A stretch of 64,000 nt of DNA from Herbaspirillum sp. SJZ107 (GCF_006715485.1 NZ_VFNH01000004.1:600318-664317); one strand, 5' to 3'; positions 37,401 through 46,623 are shown, counted from the stretch's first letter. Notes: generated by a model from the sequence alone, not told the origin. Program-made: numbers and translations.

Positions 37401-38631
37401 GGAAGCAGCCGGCATCCCGCTTTGGGTGCCCTCGCCGGTCAGGGTCCCGGAAGACGGCAAGCCGCCTGGCAAGGAAGCCGCGGCGGACGGTGTGCTGCGC
37501 CTGTGGCTGTTCAACCCCGGGCCGCGCATGGTTGCGCAGTGGCAGCTGCCCGCCGGCACCGAGGATGGCCAGCGCCTGGCGCAGGGACGACAGGATGCGG
37601 CGCAGCGCCTGTGGCGCATGGGCTGGACACGCGAGGCCGTGCTGGAGTTGCCGCGTCCCGGCGCCGCCGACCAGGTCGACTGGGTCGTGGTCGACTCGCC
37701 GCTGCTGAACCGGGGCGCCTCGCTGTCCTGGTTCGGATGGCCGCTCGCGCCCGGCGCGGAGCTGCCACAGGATGCGCTGCCGGCCACCCGCCAGGCGCCG
37801 CAGTCCAGCGCGGGCGGGCAGCACAGCTTTTCGGTGCAGGTCGAGTTCGAGAAGGATGGCGCGCCCGGCCCTGGCGGCGCGAACCTGGTCTACCGGAGCG
37901 CGTACCCGGACATCGCCGATGCCGTGCCTGAAGGGCTGACCTTCCGCTCGGCCGGCATACGGCTCGAAGTCGGGCACAAGCTGCTTGCCTACGGCACCCA
38001 GGCACCGCAGCCGCTGGTCACGCCGCCGCTCGCCATGCCGCCGCAGGTGCCGGGCGGCTCCCTGCGCGTGCAGGGCAGCCGGCTGGTCTGGCAGACCGAG
38101 AGCGTCGACCTGGCGCAGGCCGGGCTCCTTGCGCTGCCCGGCGGCGTGCTCCTGTACAGCGTGCCCGAGCAGTATGGCGAACTGCAGGCCGCGGGCTTCC
38201 CGCCGGGCCTGCAATGGCAGGATGGCGCCGGCACCTGGACCGGGGTCGCCGCCGGCGCATGGCTGCCCTTGGCACCGGCGGCGGCAGGAACCAGGGCCAT
38301 TCGCCTGAAGTTGCCGGCGCCGGCGCGCTGGCACACCCTCACCGTTACCCTGCGCAAGGCGGGCGGTGACCCGGCGGGCGAGATCAGGACGCTGTTCCCC
38401 GCCGGCGGCACCCGGCTCGCCGGCGTGTTCGACGAAGCCGGCAAGCTGCTCGCCTTCGGCGAAGAATCGGCCGCCTACGCAGCGCCCGAGTTCGCGCCAG
38501 GCAGCCCGCCGGAACAGGGCTCGGGCCTGTGGACGCGCGAGACCGGCGTCACCCTCCCGCCGCGCCAGGCCGCGCGGGCGCGGCGGGTCGTCACGATCGA
38601 CCTGGACGGGCGCTCGGTGGTGCACGCATGA
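34429..38631 (+). CDS. Large unknown protein C (1400 aa)
   Basis: Starts MKMAEESPLQLPAGAGAAEG at 34429, overlapping the previous stop and following a GGGGAG site; the frame is open further upstream but that part lies inside gene B. No family is recognised. Notable are proline/alanine-rich linkers (about residues 480-500, 610-630) between folded-looking blocks, and no signal peptide. The end is 75 bases before the PpiC-like gene. Size and linker layout resemble large structural or delivery proteins, but no motif supports a specific role. Confidence 0.7.
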   Translation: MKMAEESPLQLPAGAGAAEGLGRGERTIAWFGDQQRQADVVYVADGRIVALHGGTDAAMASAYGEWQDGIVARTTRAGDPARFLAGQWLSSGDLVGGSLLARALERFFPGSGDDLPALQIDDRAVLGLGGVTGAATLDARHWAAAVAGELTLPGLAEPIALRPALATLQDDVLALEEPGIDPGPGAPASLLTLTLALGRDGQPAGPAPDRVPAIALESAVALLLDEKLDGAWERPSPLWLPTSGGLLRIEQGDMERAPYLFSSESRNIDVRRWFPALPAGAQARLMLDRSGPKKLSAVDEGHRIVLTLEVRWPALVLVLPGMAIDGRVLPAPRLPPGAAALDQALPLQLVPPHLCGGRASPWQLACGADMRLRWQRPDDGDGPPGLTHFMAHDNWVLPPEAARNDAPGISALRVLVPMLPDGREQAFVLRAEAGSAGAPAMLLEALGTFGTMAPEALDFGPLAGFDAAAGPFRELWPALPAAPAPAAEPAVLRSVYRMLPPGVAAEGVPASYEATRVRPGAPVPAAEPPASAVTAAERPHQTRAYRPGSQQAEVRHEDATAWPGKRFGWDDRQFLESAGFAEAGLPAPDPALAWAELPAPGSAATTTRWIRLGDDSLTPLATPVPVPAPGEAAPALWPALWPDIVLETPSLADDDPAQVRWGLAQLAVTERIAGGTSAFTLAAGTARAQVPVEVQHYVNRVVVAGAPATSVVAGIAQAVTTASLNRIYLELERRGGRLVVMRAMLGWSASRAFGLPRKDAGTGPDFHVTERFERVDGVLRRSAEYNGVLSRQVDVRHAVDLYFWDVLQEEATATLRVICHYRINLGGTRGTTSICALQDAALDGDALDLAADIAILRAPNEAQVRRLSYPWDPDRRKLFRLLFDTAPVAYEFGGFLRVRAAAADNVQMVPVDHSAEARVVPAWFLCDRDLVPWFDGSNALPAAQRDSWTAEGLLRSAPPGEGQGKLAIQLYSVGNFNLSKWYASTLIGTLGEAAGIPLWVPSPVRVPEDGKPPGKEAAADGVLRLWLFNPGPRMVAQWQLPAGTEDGQRLAQGRQDAAQRLWRMGWTREAVLELPRPGAADQVDWVVVDSPLLNRGASLSWFGWPLAPGAELPQDALPATRQAPQSSAGGQHSFSVQVEFEKDGAPGPGGANLVYRSAYPDIADAVPEGLTFRSAGIRLEVGHKLLAYGTQAPQPLVTPPLAMPPQVPGGSLRVQGSRLVWQTESVDLAQAGLLALPGGVLLYSVPEQYGELQAAGFPPGLQWQDGAGTWTGVAAGAWLPLAPAAAGTRAIRLKLPAPARWHTLTVTLRKAGGDPAGEIRTLFPAGGTRLAGVFDEAGKLLAFGEESAAYAAPEFAPGSPPEQGSGLWTRETGVTLPPRQAARARRVVTIDLDGRSVVHA

Positions 38632-38706
38632 CCGGTGCCAGAGGAACCAATCCCCCGGCGGGATGTCCCACGCTTGACAGCGGAGGCATCGCGCCGGGGA
38701 GGCCCC

Positions 38707-39471
38707 ATGGCCGGGATTGTGCGCATCGACGATGACGTGATCGACACCGGGTACTTCATTCGTACCCTGAAACTCGGCGGCCAGTTCGAAGGCCTGGTCG
38801 AGCAGATGGTGCGCGACCGGCTGACCGTGCTGGCGGCCCGCAGGCAGGGCCTGGCGCCGGCGCCGGCCGAGGTGCAGGAGCGTGCCGACCAGTTCCGCCG
38901 CATCCAGGGCCTGCACCGCGCCGCCGACATGAACCATTACCTCGATGCGCTCGGCGTCAGCCTCGACGAATTCGAGGCGTTCGTCACCGATGGCCTGCTT
39001 CTCGAAAAGATGCTGGCCCAGGTCTGCAGCGAGCGCGCCGTCGAGCAGTATTTCAAGCTGAATTCGCCGAAGTTCGACAGCGTCGAGATCAGCCACATCG
39101 TGCTCGACTCCGAAGGCAAGGCCAAGGAAATGATGGCGGCGCTGGCCGACGATCCGGAGAGCTTCGGCGAGATGGTGAGCGAACACTCGGTCGGCGAGGC
39201 GCGCGAGCACGGCGGGGCGATCGGCCGGGTGCCGCGCGGCGCGCTGCGGCCCGACCTCGAGGCGCGCATCTTCAATGCCGGCGCCGGCGACCTGCTCGGA
39301 CCTTTTCCATCGCCGGACCGCACCCTGTTCGAGATCTTCGCCGTGAATGCCAAGCATCCGGCCACGCTGGACGAGGACACCGCGCTCGAGATACGGCGCC
39401 TGCTGCGCGAGGAATGGCTGGCGGCGCGCGCCCAGGAGCACATCATCGAAGCCTGTCCGCCGGGGCGTTGA
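38707..39471 (+). CDS. PpiC-type peptidyl-prolyl isomerase (parvulin)
   Basis: A 254 aa protein with an N-terminal helical SurA/PrsA-like region and a C-terminal rotamase domain (VEISHIVLDSEGKAKEMMAA, SEHSVGEAREHGGAIGRVPRG). I chose the ATG at 38707 after GGGGAGG. It has no signal peptide, which is unusual for this family, so it probably acts in the cytoplasm. It is 8 bases from the exporter gene. Cytoplasmic parvulins beside C39 exporters may hold precursor peptides export-competent; that role is inferred from position. Confidence 0.88.
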   Translation: MAGIVRIDDDVIDTGYFIRTLKLGGQFEGLVEQMVRDRLTVLAARRQGLAPAPAEVQERADQFRRIQGLHRAADMNHYLDALGVSLDEFEAFVTDGLLLEKMLAQVCSERAVEQYFKLNSPKFDSVEISHIVLDSEGKAKEMMAALADDPESFGEMVSEHSVGEAREHGGAIGRVPRGALRPDLEARIFNAGAGDLLGPFPSPDRTLFEIFAVNAKHPATLDEDTALEIRRLLREEWLAARAQEHIIEACPPGR

Positions 39472-39479
39472 TCCACTAA

Positions 39480-42400
39480 ATGGACTCTTCAGCAGAGCAA
39501 CGGCAGTCTTCGGCGGCCTTTCTGGCGGGCGTCGAGATCCTGTCCGTGTTCACGCCGGACGAGCTGGAGGAACTGGCCGCGGCCGTCGAGGTGCGCACCT
39601 ATGCCTTCGGCGACGCCATCTGCAGTGCCGGCGACCCGGCCGAGGGCCTGTACGTGATCAAGTCGGGCTCGGTGCGCGTGTTCAGCGAGGAGCACGGCAA
39701 GGAAACCAGCATGGGCGTGCGCAAGGCGGGCGAAGTGTTCGCCGAGATCGCCATCCTGCGCCCGCACCGCCACGAACTGTCGGCGCGCGCCGCGCTCAAG
39801 ACCGAGCTGTGGTGCATCCCGCGCAGTGCCTTCGCGCCGGTCCTCGAACGCCATCCGGAAGCACTCGGCTTCATCAACGACACCGTGGCGCTCAGCTCCG
39901 CCGGCGGCCTGGTGGCGCGCCTGTTCGAGCTGCGCGGCAAGGTCAGCAAGCCCGAGCTGGACGAGTTCGTCCGCAGCGTCGGCGTCAAGCGCGTTGCGGC
40001 CGGCAAGGAAATCCTGAAACAGGATGCGCGCGACGACCGCCGCCTGTACGTGGTGCGCCAGGGCCAGGTGCGGGTGGTGGTGCGCGATGCGCTGGACGCC
40101 GGCAGCGAGTACGTGCTGGCCACGCTCGGCCCCGGCGAGATCTTCGGCGAAAAGGCCTGCCTGATGCGCCAGGAGCAGCCGGCCTCGGTGCTGGCCGGGA
40201 CCGACGCAGTGCTGCTGGTGATCCCGGAAAAATCGGCGCACTTCATTTTGGAGCGCAACGAGAAGTTCCGCGAGGTGATCGAAGAGCGGGTGCGCTTCTT
40301 CGAGCGCGAACTGCAGCGCCAGAAGCGCCTGGCCGAGCGGCGCAAGCGCCCGGTCATCCTCGACCTGGCGTCGACGCCGAAGGCCGGCGAGAAGATCATC
40401 AAGCGTTTCGCCTGGGTCGAGCAGGCCGAGGAGATGGATTGCGGCGCCGCCTGCCTGGCCATGCTGTGCCGCCACTACGGCATCAACATGACGCTCGGGA
40501 AGCTGCGTGAACTGGCCAACGTCACCACCCAGGGCGCGACACTCGACAGCCTGGCGCGCGCCGGCGAAGCGCTCGGCTTCGGCACCCGCGGGGTGCAATG
40601 CACCTTCGATGCGCTGCAGGGGTTCGAATTGCCCTTCATCGTGCACTGGGAGGGTTACCACTACACGGTCGTGTACGGCATCTCGAACGAGCAGGTGTGG
40701 ATGGCCGACCCTGCCACCGGGTTCCGCAGGCTGAGCGTGGCCGAGTTCGAACGCGGCTGGAGCGGCACCTGCCTGGTGTTCACGCCCGGCCAGCAACTGC
40801 TGCGCCAGGAGGCTGCGCGCTCGCCCTGGCTGCGCTTCGTCGGCTATCTGCACCCTTACCGCAGGATCCTGCTGCACCTGTTCCTGGCCACCTTCGTGAT
40901 CCAGATGCTGGGCATCGTGCCGCCGATGATCATCCAGAACATCCTCGACGGCGTGCTGGTGCACCAGAACATCGGGCTGCTGCACCTCCTGATCATGGGC
41001 CTGGTGATCTCCACCGTGTTCAGCCAGGTGATGTCGACGCTGCGCGCGTATCTGTCCAACTACATGGTGCGCAACCTCGACTTTTCGATGATGGCGCAGT
41101 TCTTCAAGCACACGATGTCGCTGCCGTATTCCTTCTTCGCCAAGCGTAAGACCGGCGACATCATCGCGCGCTTTTCGGAAAACCAGACCATCCGCGCCTT
41201 CCTCACCGAATCGACGGTCACCACCTTGCTCAACCTGCTGATGGTGTTCATCTACTTCACCATCCTGTTCATGTACAACGTGATGCTGACGCTGCTGCTG
41301 ATCGGCTTCGTGATTCCGATCGTCGCGCTGACCGTGCTGGTGACGCCGAAGGTGAAGGAGTACGCGCGCGAGGTGTTCGCGGCGTCGACCGATGCCCAGT
41401 CCTTCCTGATGGAAGCGCTGGGCGGCATCGAAACCGTCAAGGGCATGGGCAGCGAACGCCCGGTGCGCCTGAAATGGGAAAAGAAATACGTCAAGGCGCT
41501 GGAAACGCAGTACCGCGCGCAATCCTTCAACATCCTGGTCGGCCTGGCCAGCCAGGTGCTGAATGCCGCCACCACCATCGTGATCCTGTGGGCGGGCGCC
41601 AGCCTGGTGCTGAGCCGCGAACTCACGATCGGCCAGCTGATGGCGTTCAATGCCTTGATGGGCAGCGTGCTCGGGCCGCTCATGGGACTGGTCGGCCTGT
41701 GGAGCCGCATGGCCGATGCGACCGTCGCCATGGAGCGTCTCGGCGACGTGCTCGACATCGAACCGGAGCAGAAGCCGGCCGACCTGGCGTCGCGCGTGGT
41801 GCTGCCCGACCTGCAGGGTGAGATCAAGCTCGAGCGCCTGTATTTCCGCTACGGCGGCGAGGACACGCCCTGGGTGCTGGAAGACCTCAGCATCGACATC
41901 CGCCCCGGCGAACTGGTGGCGGTGGTGGGCCGCAGCGGCTCCGGCAAGACCACGCTGGCCAAGCTGCTGGTCGGCTTCTATCCGCCGAGCGAGGGCAAGA
42001 TCCTGGTCGACGGCTACGAAATGCATACCATCGACAAGGATTACTACCGCGCCCAGGTCGGCTATGTCATGCAGAGCAACCTGCTGTTTTCCGGCACGGT
42101 GGCCGAGAACATCGCCAGCGGCGACGACAGCCCGGACCGGCGCCGCATCGAGGAAGTGGCCAAGATGGCGGACGCCCACGCCTTCATCAGCAAGCTGCCG
42201 CTCGGCTACGAGCAGGTGGTGGGCGAGCGCGGCGTCGGCCTGTCCGGCGGCCAGGTGCAGCGCCTGTGCATCGCGCGCGCGCTGTACCACGACCCGCGGC
42301 TGCTGGTGTTCGACGAGGCGACGTCGGCGCTCGACACCCAGTCCGAATCCAACATCATGGCCAACATGGAAGCGATCCTGGCCGGCCGCACGGCGGTGAT

Positions 42401-42551
42401 CATCGCGCACCGGCTCAGCACCATCATGCGTGCCGACAAGATCGTGGTGCTGTATGAAGGGAAGGTCGTCGAGCAGGGGCGGCACGAGGACTTGCTGGCG
42501 CGGCGCGGCATGTATTACGAACTGGTGCAGAAGCAGCTCGGTTCCGGATAG
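39480..42551 (+). CDS. C39-peptidase ABC exporter with two cNMP-binding domains
   Basis: A 1023 aa peptide exporter. Domains in order: two cyclic-nucleotide-binding folds (about 15-135 and 155-275), a C39 peptidase (about 305-425) with Cys321 in DCGAACLAMLC, His394 in GYHYTVV and Asp410 in ADPATG, a six-helix ABC membrane domain (about 450-720), and an ATPase with GRSGSGKTT, LSGGQ (from residue 921) and LVFDEATSALD. It cleaves double-glycine leaders and exports the cores. The same order occurs in cyanobacterial HetC. Its substrates are almost certainly the peptides at 44683-47349. A strong ribosome site is absent, fitting coupling to the gene before. Confidence 0.96.
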   Translation: MDSSAEQRQSSAAFLAGVEILSVFTPDELEELAAAVEVRTYAFGDAICSAGDPAEGLYVIKSGSVRVFSEEHGKETSMGVRKAGEVFAEIAILRPHRHELSARAALKTELWCIPRSAFAPVLERHPEALGFINDTVALSSAGGLVARLFELRGKVSKPELDEFVRSVGVKRVAAGKEILKQDARDDRRLYVVRQGQVRVVVRDALDAGSEYVLATLGPGEIFGEKACLMRQEQPASVLAGTDAVLLVIPEKSAHFILERNEKFREVIEERVRFFERELQRQKRLAERRKRPVILDLASTPKAGEKIIKRFAWVEQAEEMDCGAACLAMLCRHYGINMTLGKLRELANVTTQGATLDSLARAGEALGFGTRGVQCTFDALQGFELPFIVHWEGYHYTVVYGISNEQVWMADPATGFRRLSVAEFERGWSGTCLVFTPGQQLLRQEAARSPWLRFVGYLHPYRRILLHLFLATFVIQMLGIVPPMIIQNILDGVLVHQNIGLLHLLIMGLVISTVFSQVMSTLRAYLSNYMVRNLDFSMMAQFFKHTMSLPYSFFAKRKTGDIIARFSENQTIRAFLTESTVTTLLNLLMVFIYFTILFMYNVMLTLLLIGFVIPIVALTVLVTPKVKEYAREVFAASTDAQSFLMEALGGIETVKGMGSERPVRLKWEKKYVKALETQYRAQSFNILVGLASQVLNAATTIVILWAGASLVLSRELTIGQLMAFNALMGSVLGPLMGLVGLWSRMADATVAMERLGDVLDIEPEQKPADLASRVVLPDLQGEIKLERLYFRYGGEDTPWVLEDLSIDIRPGELVAVVGRSGSGKTTLAKLLVGFYPPSEGKILVDGYEMHTIDKDYYRAQVGYVMQSNLLFSGTVAENIASGDDSPDRRRIEEVAKMADAHAFISKLPLGYEQVVGERGVGLSGGQVQRLCIARALYHDPRLLVFDEATSALDTQSESNIMANMEAILAGRTAVIIAHRLSTIMRADKIVVLYEGKVVEQGRHEDLLARRGMYYELVQKQLGSG

Positions 42552-42557
42552 GTAAAA

Positions 42558-43889
<1,332 letters not shown>

Positions 43890-43906
43890 AGCACCGCCGC
43901 GCCGGC

Positions 43907-44665
43907 TCATAGTGCCGGATTCAGCACGGTCTTGTCGCCGGACGGATCGTCGGCACGTACCACCACCACCGTCACGTTGTCGCGCCCACCGTGGGCCAGC
44001 GCCAGCGCCACCAGGTCGCGGGCGGCGCGCTCGCAATCGCCGGGCGCCAATGCGGTGGCGATCGCCGCTTCATCGACCGGCGTGCTGAGGCCGTCGCTGC
44101 ACAGCAGGAAGACGTCGCCGTCGCGCACCGGCAGCGTGGTCACGTCGAACTCGATGGCGTCGGCGGCGCCGACCGCGCGCGTGATCATGTTGGGGCTGGC
44201 CGTGGCGGCGGCCAGGTCGCCGCCGCTGTCCCGCCAGGCTTCGGCCTGGCTGTGGTCGCGCGTGAGCTGCTGCAGGCGGCCCTGGCGCAGCAGGTAGAGG
44301 CGGCTGTCGCCGGCCCACAGGCAGGCCGCCTCGCGGCCCCGGGCGAACAGGGCGACGACGGTACTGCCGATCACCGGCACCCCGCGCGCACGCGCGTCCG
44401 CGCGCAAGGCCCCGTTCACCGCGCCCAGGCGCGCGCGCGCAGCCTCGACGCAGGCAGGCAGGCCCGCCGGGTCGGGCAAGCCGTCGAGCGCGGCCACCAC
44501 GGCGCCGCTGGCGAGGTCGCCGAAGGCGTGGCCGCCCATGCCGTCCGCTACCGCCCACAGGCCGCGTGCCGGCTGGTCGAGGCAGGCATCCTCGTTGCGG
44601 ATGCGCACCCGGCCGACGTCGGTGCGGGCCGCGGAGGTCCAGCGCAGGTCGGTATCGCAGGCCAT
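43907..44665 (-). CDS. PP2C-type Ser/Thr phosphatase
   Basis: A 252 aa phosphatase with all PP2C metal motifs: RIRNEDACLD, VADGMGGHAFGDLAS, WAGDSRLYLLR, LLCSDGLS and GGRDNVTVVVV. It is soluble and close to PppA/Stp1 in length. It is the last gene of the minus-strand peptide operon (17 bases after peptide 5) and converges with the activator gene. It probably opposes the Ser/Thr kinase at 47450, as PppA opposes PpkA in type VI secretion. Confidence 0.94.
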   Translation of the reverse strand: MACDTDLRWTSAARTDVGRVRIRNEDACLDQPARGLWAVADGMGGHAFGDLASGAVVAALDGLPDPAGLPACVEAARARLGAVNGALRADARARGVPVIGSTVVALFARGREAACLWAGDSRLYLLRQGRLQQLTRDHSQAEAWRDSGGDLAAATASPNMITRAVGAADAIEFDVTTLPVRDGDVFLLCSDGLSTPVDEAAIATALAPGDCERAARDLVALALAHGGRDNVTVVVVRADDPSGDKTVLNPAL

Positions 44666-44682
44666 GGCATGCTCCTGGCCGG

Positions 44683-44979
44683 TCAGGCGTTGCGCAGCGG
44701 ATGCAGGGCGTTGTTGACGCTGCGCTCGTCGACCTTGACGTCCAGCGTCGCGTTGGCACCGCTGTTATTGACCGACACCGTCTGGAACTGGTTGATCATC
44801 TGGTCGGCGTAGTTGTTGATCTGGTAGAAGTTGATCGCCGGGGAACGCTCGGCGGAAGCGTCGGTGTACGGGCGGATCCAGCCGAACACCCAGGGCGCGC
44901 CGCCGCCGCGGATGGCCGACATCGCGCGCCGGTCGAGCAGGGCGCTGGCAGGCAGGTCGCCGATGGTAATGCTGGCCAT
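44683..44979 (-). CDS. Double-glycine leader peptide 5
   Basis: A 98 aa precursor. The leader is 26 residues, MASITIGDLPASALLDRRAM then SAIRGG, with Leu15, Met20 and Ile23 at -12, -7 and -4 of the Gly-Gly cut. The core of 72 residues is rich in Asn and Gln (NFYQINNYADQMINQFQ) and has alternating Val (TVSV, LDVKVDE), with no Cys. It starts at the ATG at 44979 after a GGAGGT site. Likely processed and exported by the C39 exporter at 39480. The core differs from peptides 1, 2 and 4. Confidence 0.85.
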   Translation of the reverse strand: MASITIGDLPASALLDRRAMSAIRGGGAPWVFGWIRPYTDASAERSPAINFYQINNYADQMINQFQTVSVNNSGANATLDVKVDERSVNNALHPLRNA

Positions 44980-45001
44980 GGTCACCTCCGAAACGTGAGG
45001 A

Positions 45002-45020
45002 GAGAGCGGTTGCCGCTCTC
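45002..45020 (-). other. Intercistronic hairpin between peptides 4 and 5
   Basis: GAGAGCGG / TTG / CCGCTCTC is a perfect 8-bp stem with a 3-base loop, lying between two co-oriented precursor genes. No U-tract follows. It may stabilise or process the polycistronic mRNA. Confidence 0.6.
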
Positions 45021-45046
45021 CCCAGTGTAGATCAAGGCCGGCGACA

Positions 45047-45331
45047 TTACGCAAAATCGGGGCGCCGCACGATCTTGTTGTTGCCGTCCTGGTTCACGTG
45101 GCTGTCGACGTGCACGCCGTCGACGAAGGCCGAGCCGTTGGCGGTGCCGAGCAGGACCTGCTGCATCTGGCCCAGGTTCTGGGTGGCGTCGATCGCGCTG
45201 TCGTGGCGCCCGCCGATCTTTACGTCGCCCGGCATGGGCATGCCCATTTTCCAGCCGCCGCGCACGGCGGCCATGGTCGGACGGTCGAGTTGCTCGCTGC
45301 GGGCGAGGTCGAGGATGGTCAAGGTTTTCAT
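45047..45331 (-). CDS. Double-glycine leader peptide 4
   Basis: A 94 aa precursor beginning MKTLTILDLARSEQLDRPTM and ending its leader AAVRGG at residue 26. The core starts WKMGMPMPGDVK and ends with the block TANGSAFVDGVHVDSHVNQD, shared almost exactly with peptides 1 and 2, so these three are paralogues. No Cys in the core. An AGGAGA site precedes the ATG. It is third in spacing terms between peptide 3 (39-base gap) and peptide 5 (67-base gap, with hairpin). Confidence 0.87.
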   Translation of the reverse strand: MKTLTILDLARSEQLDRPTMAAVRGGWKMGMPMPGDVKIGGRHDSAIDATQNLGQMQQVLLGTANGSAFVDGVHVDSHVNQDGNNKIVRRPDFA

Positions 45332-45370
45332 GGCAGTTCTCCTGAATGATCGAATGACTGAAGGCGAGGC

Positions 45371-45646
45371 TCAGAACGTGGCGTGGTTCTCGGCCCAGAG
45401 GTGGGCCGGGACCTTGATGTCCGGCCCGCCGATCGGGGCGCCGATCACGCCGTTGTTGTTGAGGACGTTGATGCCGATCTGCTGGAACTGGCCGATCTGC
45501 TGGTTGACGTTGATGTCGACGTTGACGTCCTTGCCGAGGAATTTGCCGGTGTCCCTGGCGATGCCGGTGCCGCCCCGCACGGACGTCATGGCACGCTGGT
45601 CGAGTGCGGCGCTGTGCGCCAGGTCTTGCACGACGATGGAAGACAT
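45371..45646 (-). CDS. Double-glycine leader peptide 3
   Basis: A 91 aa precursor starting at the ATG at 45646 after AAGGAGA; upstream in-frame codons are not used. The leader is MSSIVVQDLAHSAALDQRAM then TSVRGG. The core is rich in Asn, Gln, Gly and Val (VNVDINVNQQIGQFQQIGIN), with a pattern that suggests stacked strands. No Cys. Leader conservation with diverged core is what is expected of exporter-recognised precursors. Confidence 0.86.
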   Translation of the reverse strand: MSSIVVQDLAHSAALDQRAMTSVRGGTGIARDTGKFLGKDVNVDINVNQQIGQFQQIGINVLNNNGVIGAPIGGPDIKVPAHLWAENHATF

Positions 45647-45676
45647 GTTGGTTCTCCTTGATGGGTAATCGGTCGC

Positions 45677-45713
45677 GCTGCGCGGCGGGACGGACATCGC
45701 ACCGCCGCGCAGC
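45677..45713 (-). other. Strong intercistronic hairpin between peptides 2 and 3
   Basis: GCTGCGCGGCGG (45677-45688) and CCGCCGCGCAGC (45702-45713) form a perfect 12-bp stem with a 13-base loop. It is in the longest gap of the peptide operon. No U-tract follows on the minus strand, so mRNA stabilisation or partial attenuation is more likely than termination. Confidence 0.65.
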
Positions 45714-45722
45714 CGGCGTCGT

Positions 45723-46001
45723 TCAGCCGACGATCTTGTTCTTGCCGTCCTGGTTCACGTGGCTGTCGACGTGGACGCCATCCAGGAAGGCCGAGCCGTT
45801 GGCGGTGGACAGCAGGACTTCCTGCGCCTGGTCCAGGTTCTGGCGCCCGGTGATCGACGAATCGAAGCTCGGTGCGTAGCTCAGGTCGCCGTGCTTGGGG
45901 ACGGACGGCGAACGCATGGTCCAGCCGCCGCGGACGGCGCCCATGGCGCTGCGGTCCAGGTCTTCGGTACGGGCCAGGTCGGTGATGGTCAGGGTTTTCA
46001 T
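45723..46001 (-). CDS. Double-glycine leader peptide 2
   Basis: A 92 aa precursor. The leader MKTLTITDLARTEDLDRSAM then GAVRGG is the closest to peptide 1. The core (WTMRSPSVPKHGDLSYAPSF onward) ends with LDGVHVDSHVNQDGKNKIVG, shared with peptides 1 and 4. No Cys and no aromatic-rich tail. An AAGGAG site lies 8 bases before the ATG at 46001. Recent duplication with peptide 1 is likely. Confidence 0.88.
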   Translation of the reverse strand: MKTLTITDLARTEDLDRSAMGAVRGGWTMRSPSVPKHGDLSYAPSFDSSITGRQNLDQAQEVLLSTANGSAFLDGVHVDSHVNQDGKNKIVG

Positions 46002-46051
46002 GATGATGCTCCTTTAAGTTCAATGTGAATGCAGAATGGATGCGGATGGAT

Positions 46052-46339
46052 TTAGTTGCGGACGATCTTGTTTTCTCCGTGCTGGTTGACGTCGCTGTCG
46101 ACGTGCACCCCGCCCAGGAAGGCCGAGCCGTTGGCGGTAGCCAGCATGACCTCCTGCGCCTGGGACAGGTTCTGGGTCGCGTCGAGCGACGAATCGAAGC
46201 GCGGCGTGTAGCTCACGTTGCCGAGCGGGTAGTGGGCGCTGCCCATCTTGTAGCTGCCGAAGCCGCCGCGCACGGTGCGCATGGCGCCGCTGTCCAGTTG
46301 TTCGGTACGGGCCAGGTCGGTGATGATCAGGGTTTTCAT
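46052..46339 (-). CDS. Double-glycine leader peptide 1, first in operon
   Basis: A 95 aa precursor starting at the ATG at 46339 after AAGGAGA; the frame is open to 46411 but that region is the sigma-54 promoter leader. The leader is MKTLIITDLARTEQLDSGAM then RTVRGG. The core begins FGSYKMGSAHYPLGNVSY and ends FLGGVHVDSDVNQHG with a short basic tail. It is the first gene after the promoter at 46414-46429, with a leader of about 65 bases. Confidence 0.88.
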   Translation of the reverse strand: MKTLIITDLARTEQLDSGAMRTVRGGFGSYKMGSAHYPLGNVSYTPRFDSSLDATQNLSQAQEVMLATANGSAFLGGVHVDSDVNQHGENKIVRN

Positions 46340-46413
46340 GGTGTTTCTCCTTGAGTGATAACGAGTGAGTGGTTTCAGGTTTGAGGCATTTGGTTTGCGC
46401 TCGATGGACATTC

Positions 46414-46429
46414 AGCGAGAAGCGTGCCA
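46414..46429 (-). promoter_or_regulatory. Sigma-54 promoter of the peptide operon
   Basis: Minus-strand TGGCACGCTTCTCGCT matches the -24 element TGGCACG exactly and has GC exactly 12 bases after GG, as sigma-54 requires. The -12 element is TCGC instead of TTGC. Transcription would start near 46404, about 65 bases before peptide 1. A sigma-54 activator is encoded at 42558-43889, in the facing operon. Confidence 0.8.
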
Positions 46430-46623
46430 GCGTCTCTCGAAGCCCGATCTGAGATCGCAAGTCATTGAAAAAAAAGGGATTGTTCGAGGTGGTGACGGTG
46501 GCGTGAACAGCCTGGCAAGACCGGCGTGGCGGCGGGGTGACGGGTCGGCGCCAACACGTGGGCACAAGCCTGTTCGGTGCGGCCCGACAGGCCTGGTGCA
46601 CGTGTGCCGCGGCGCGCGTAAAC

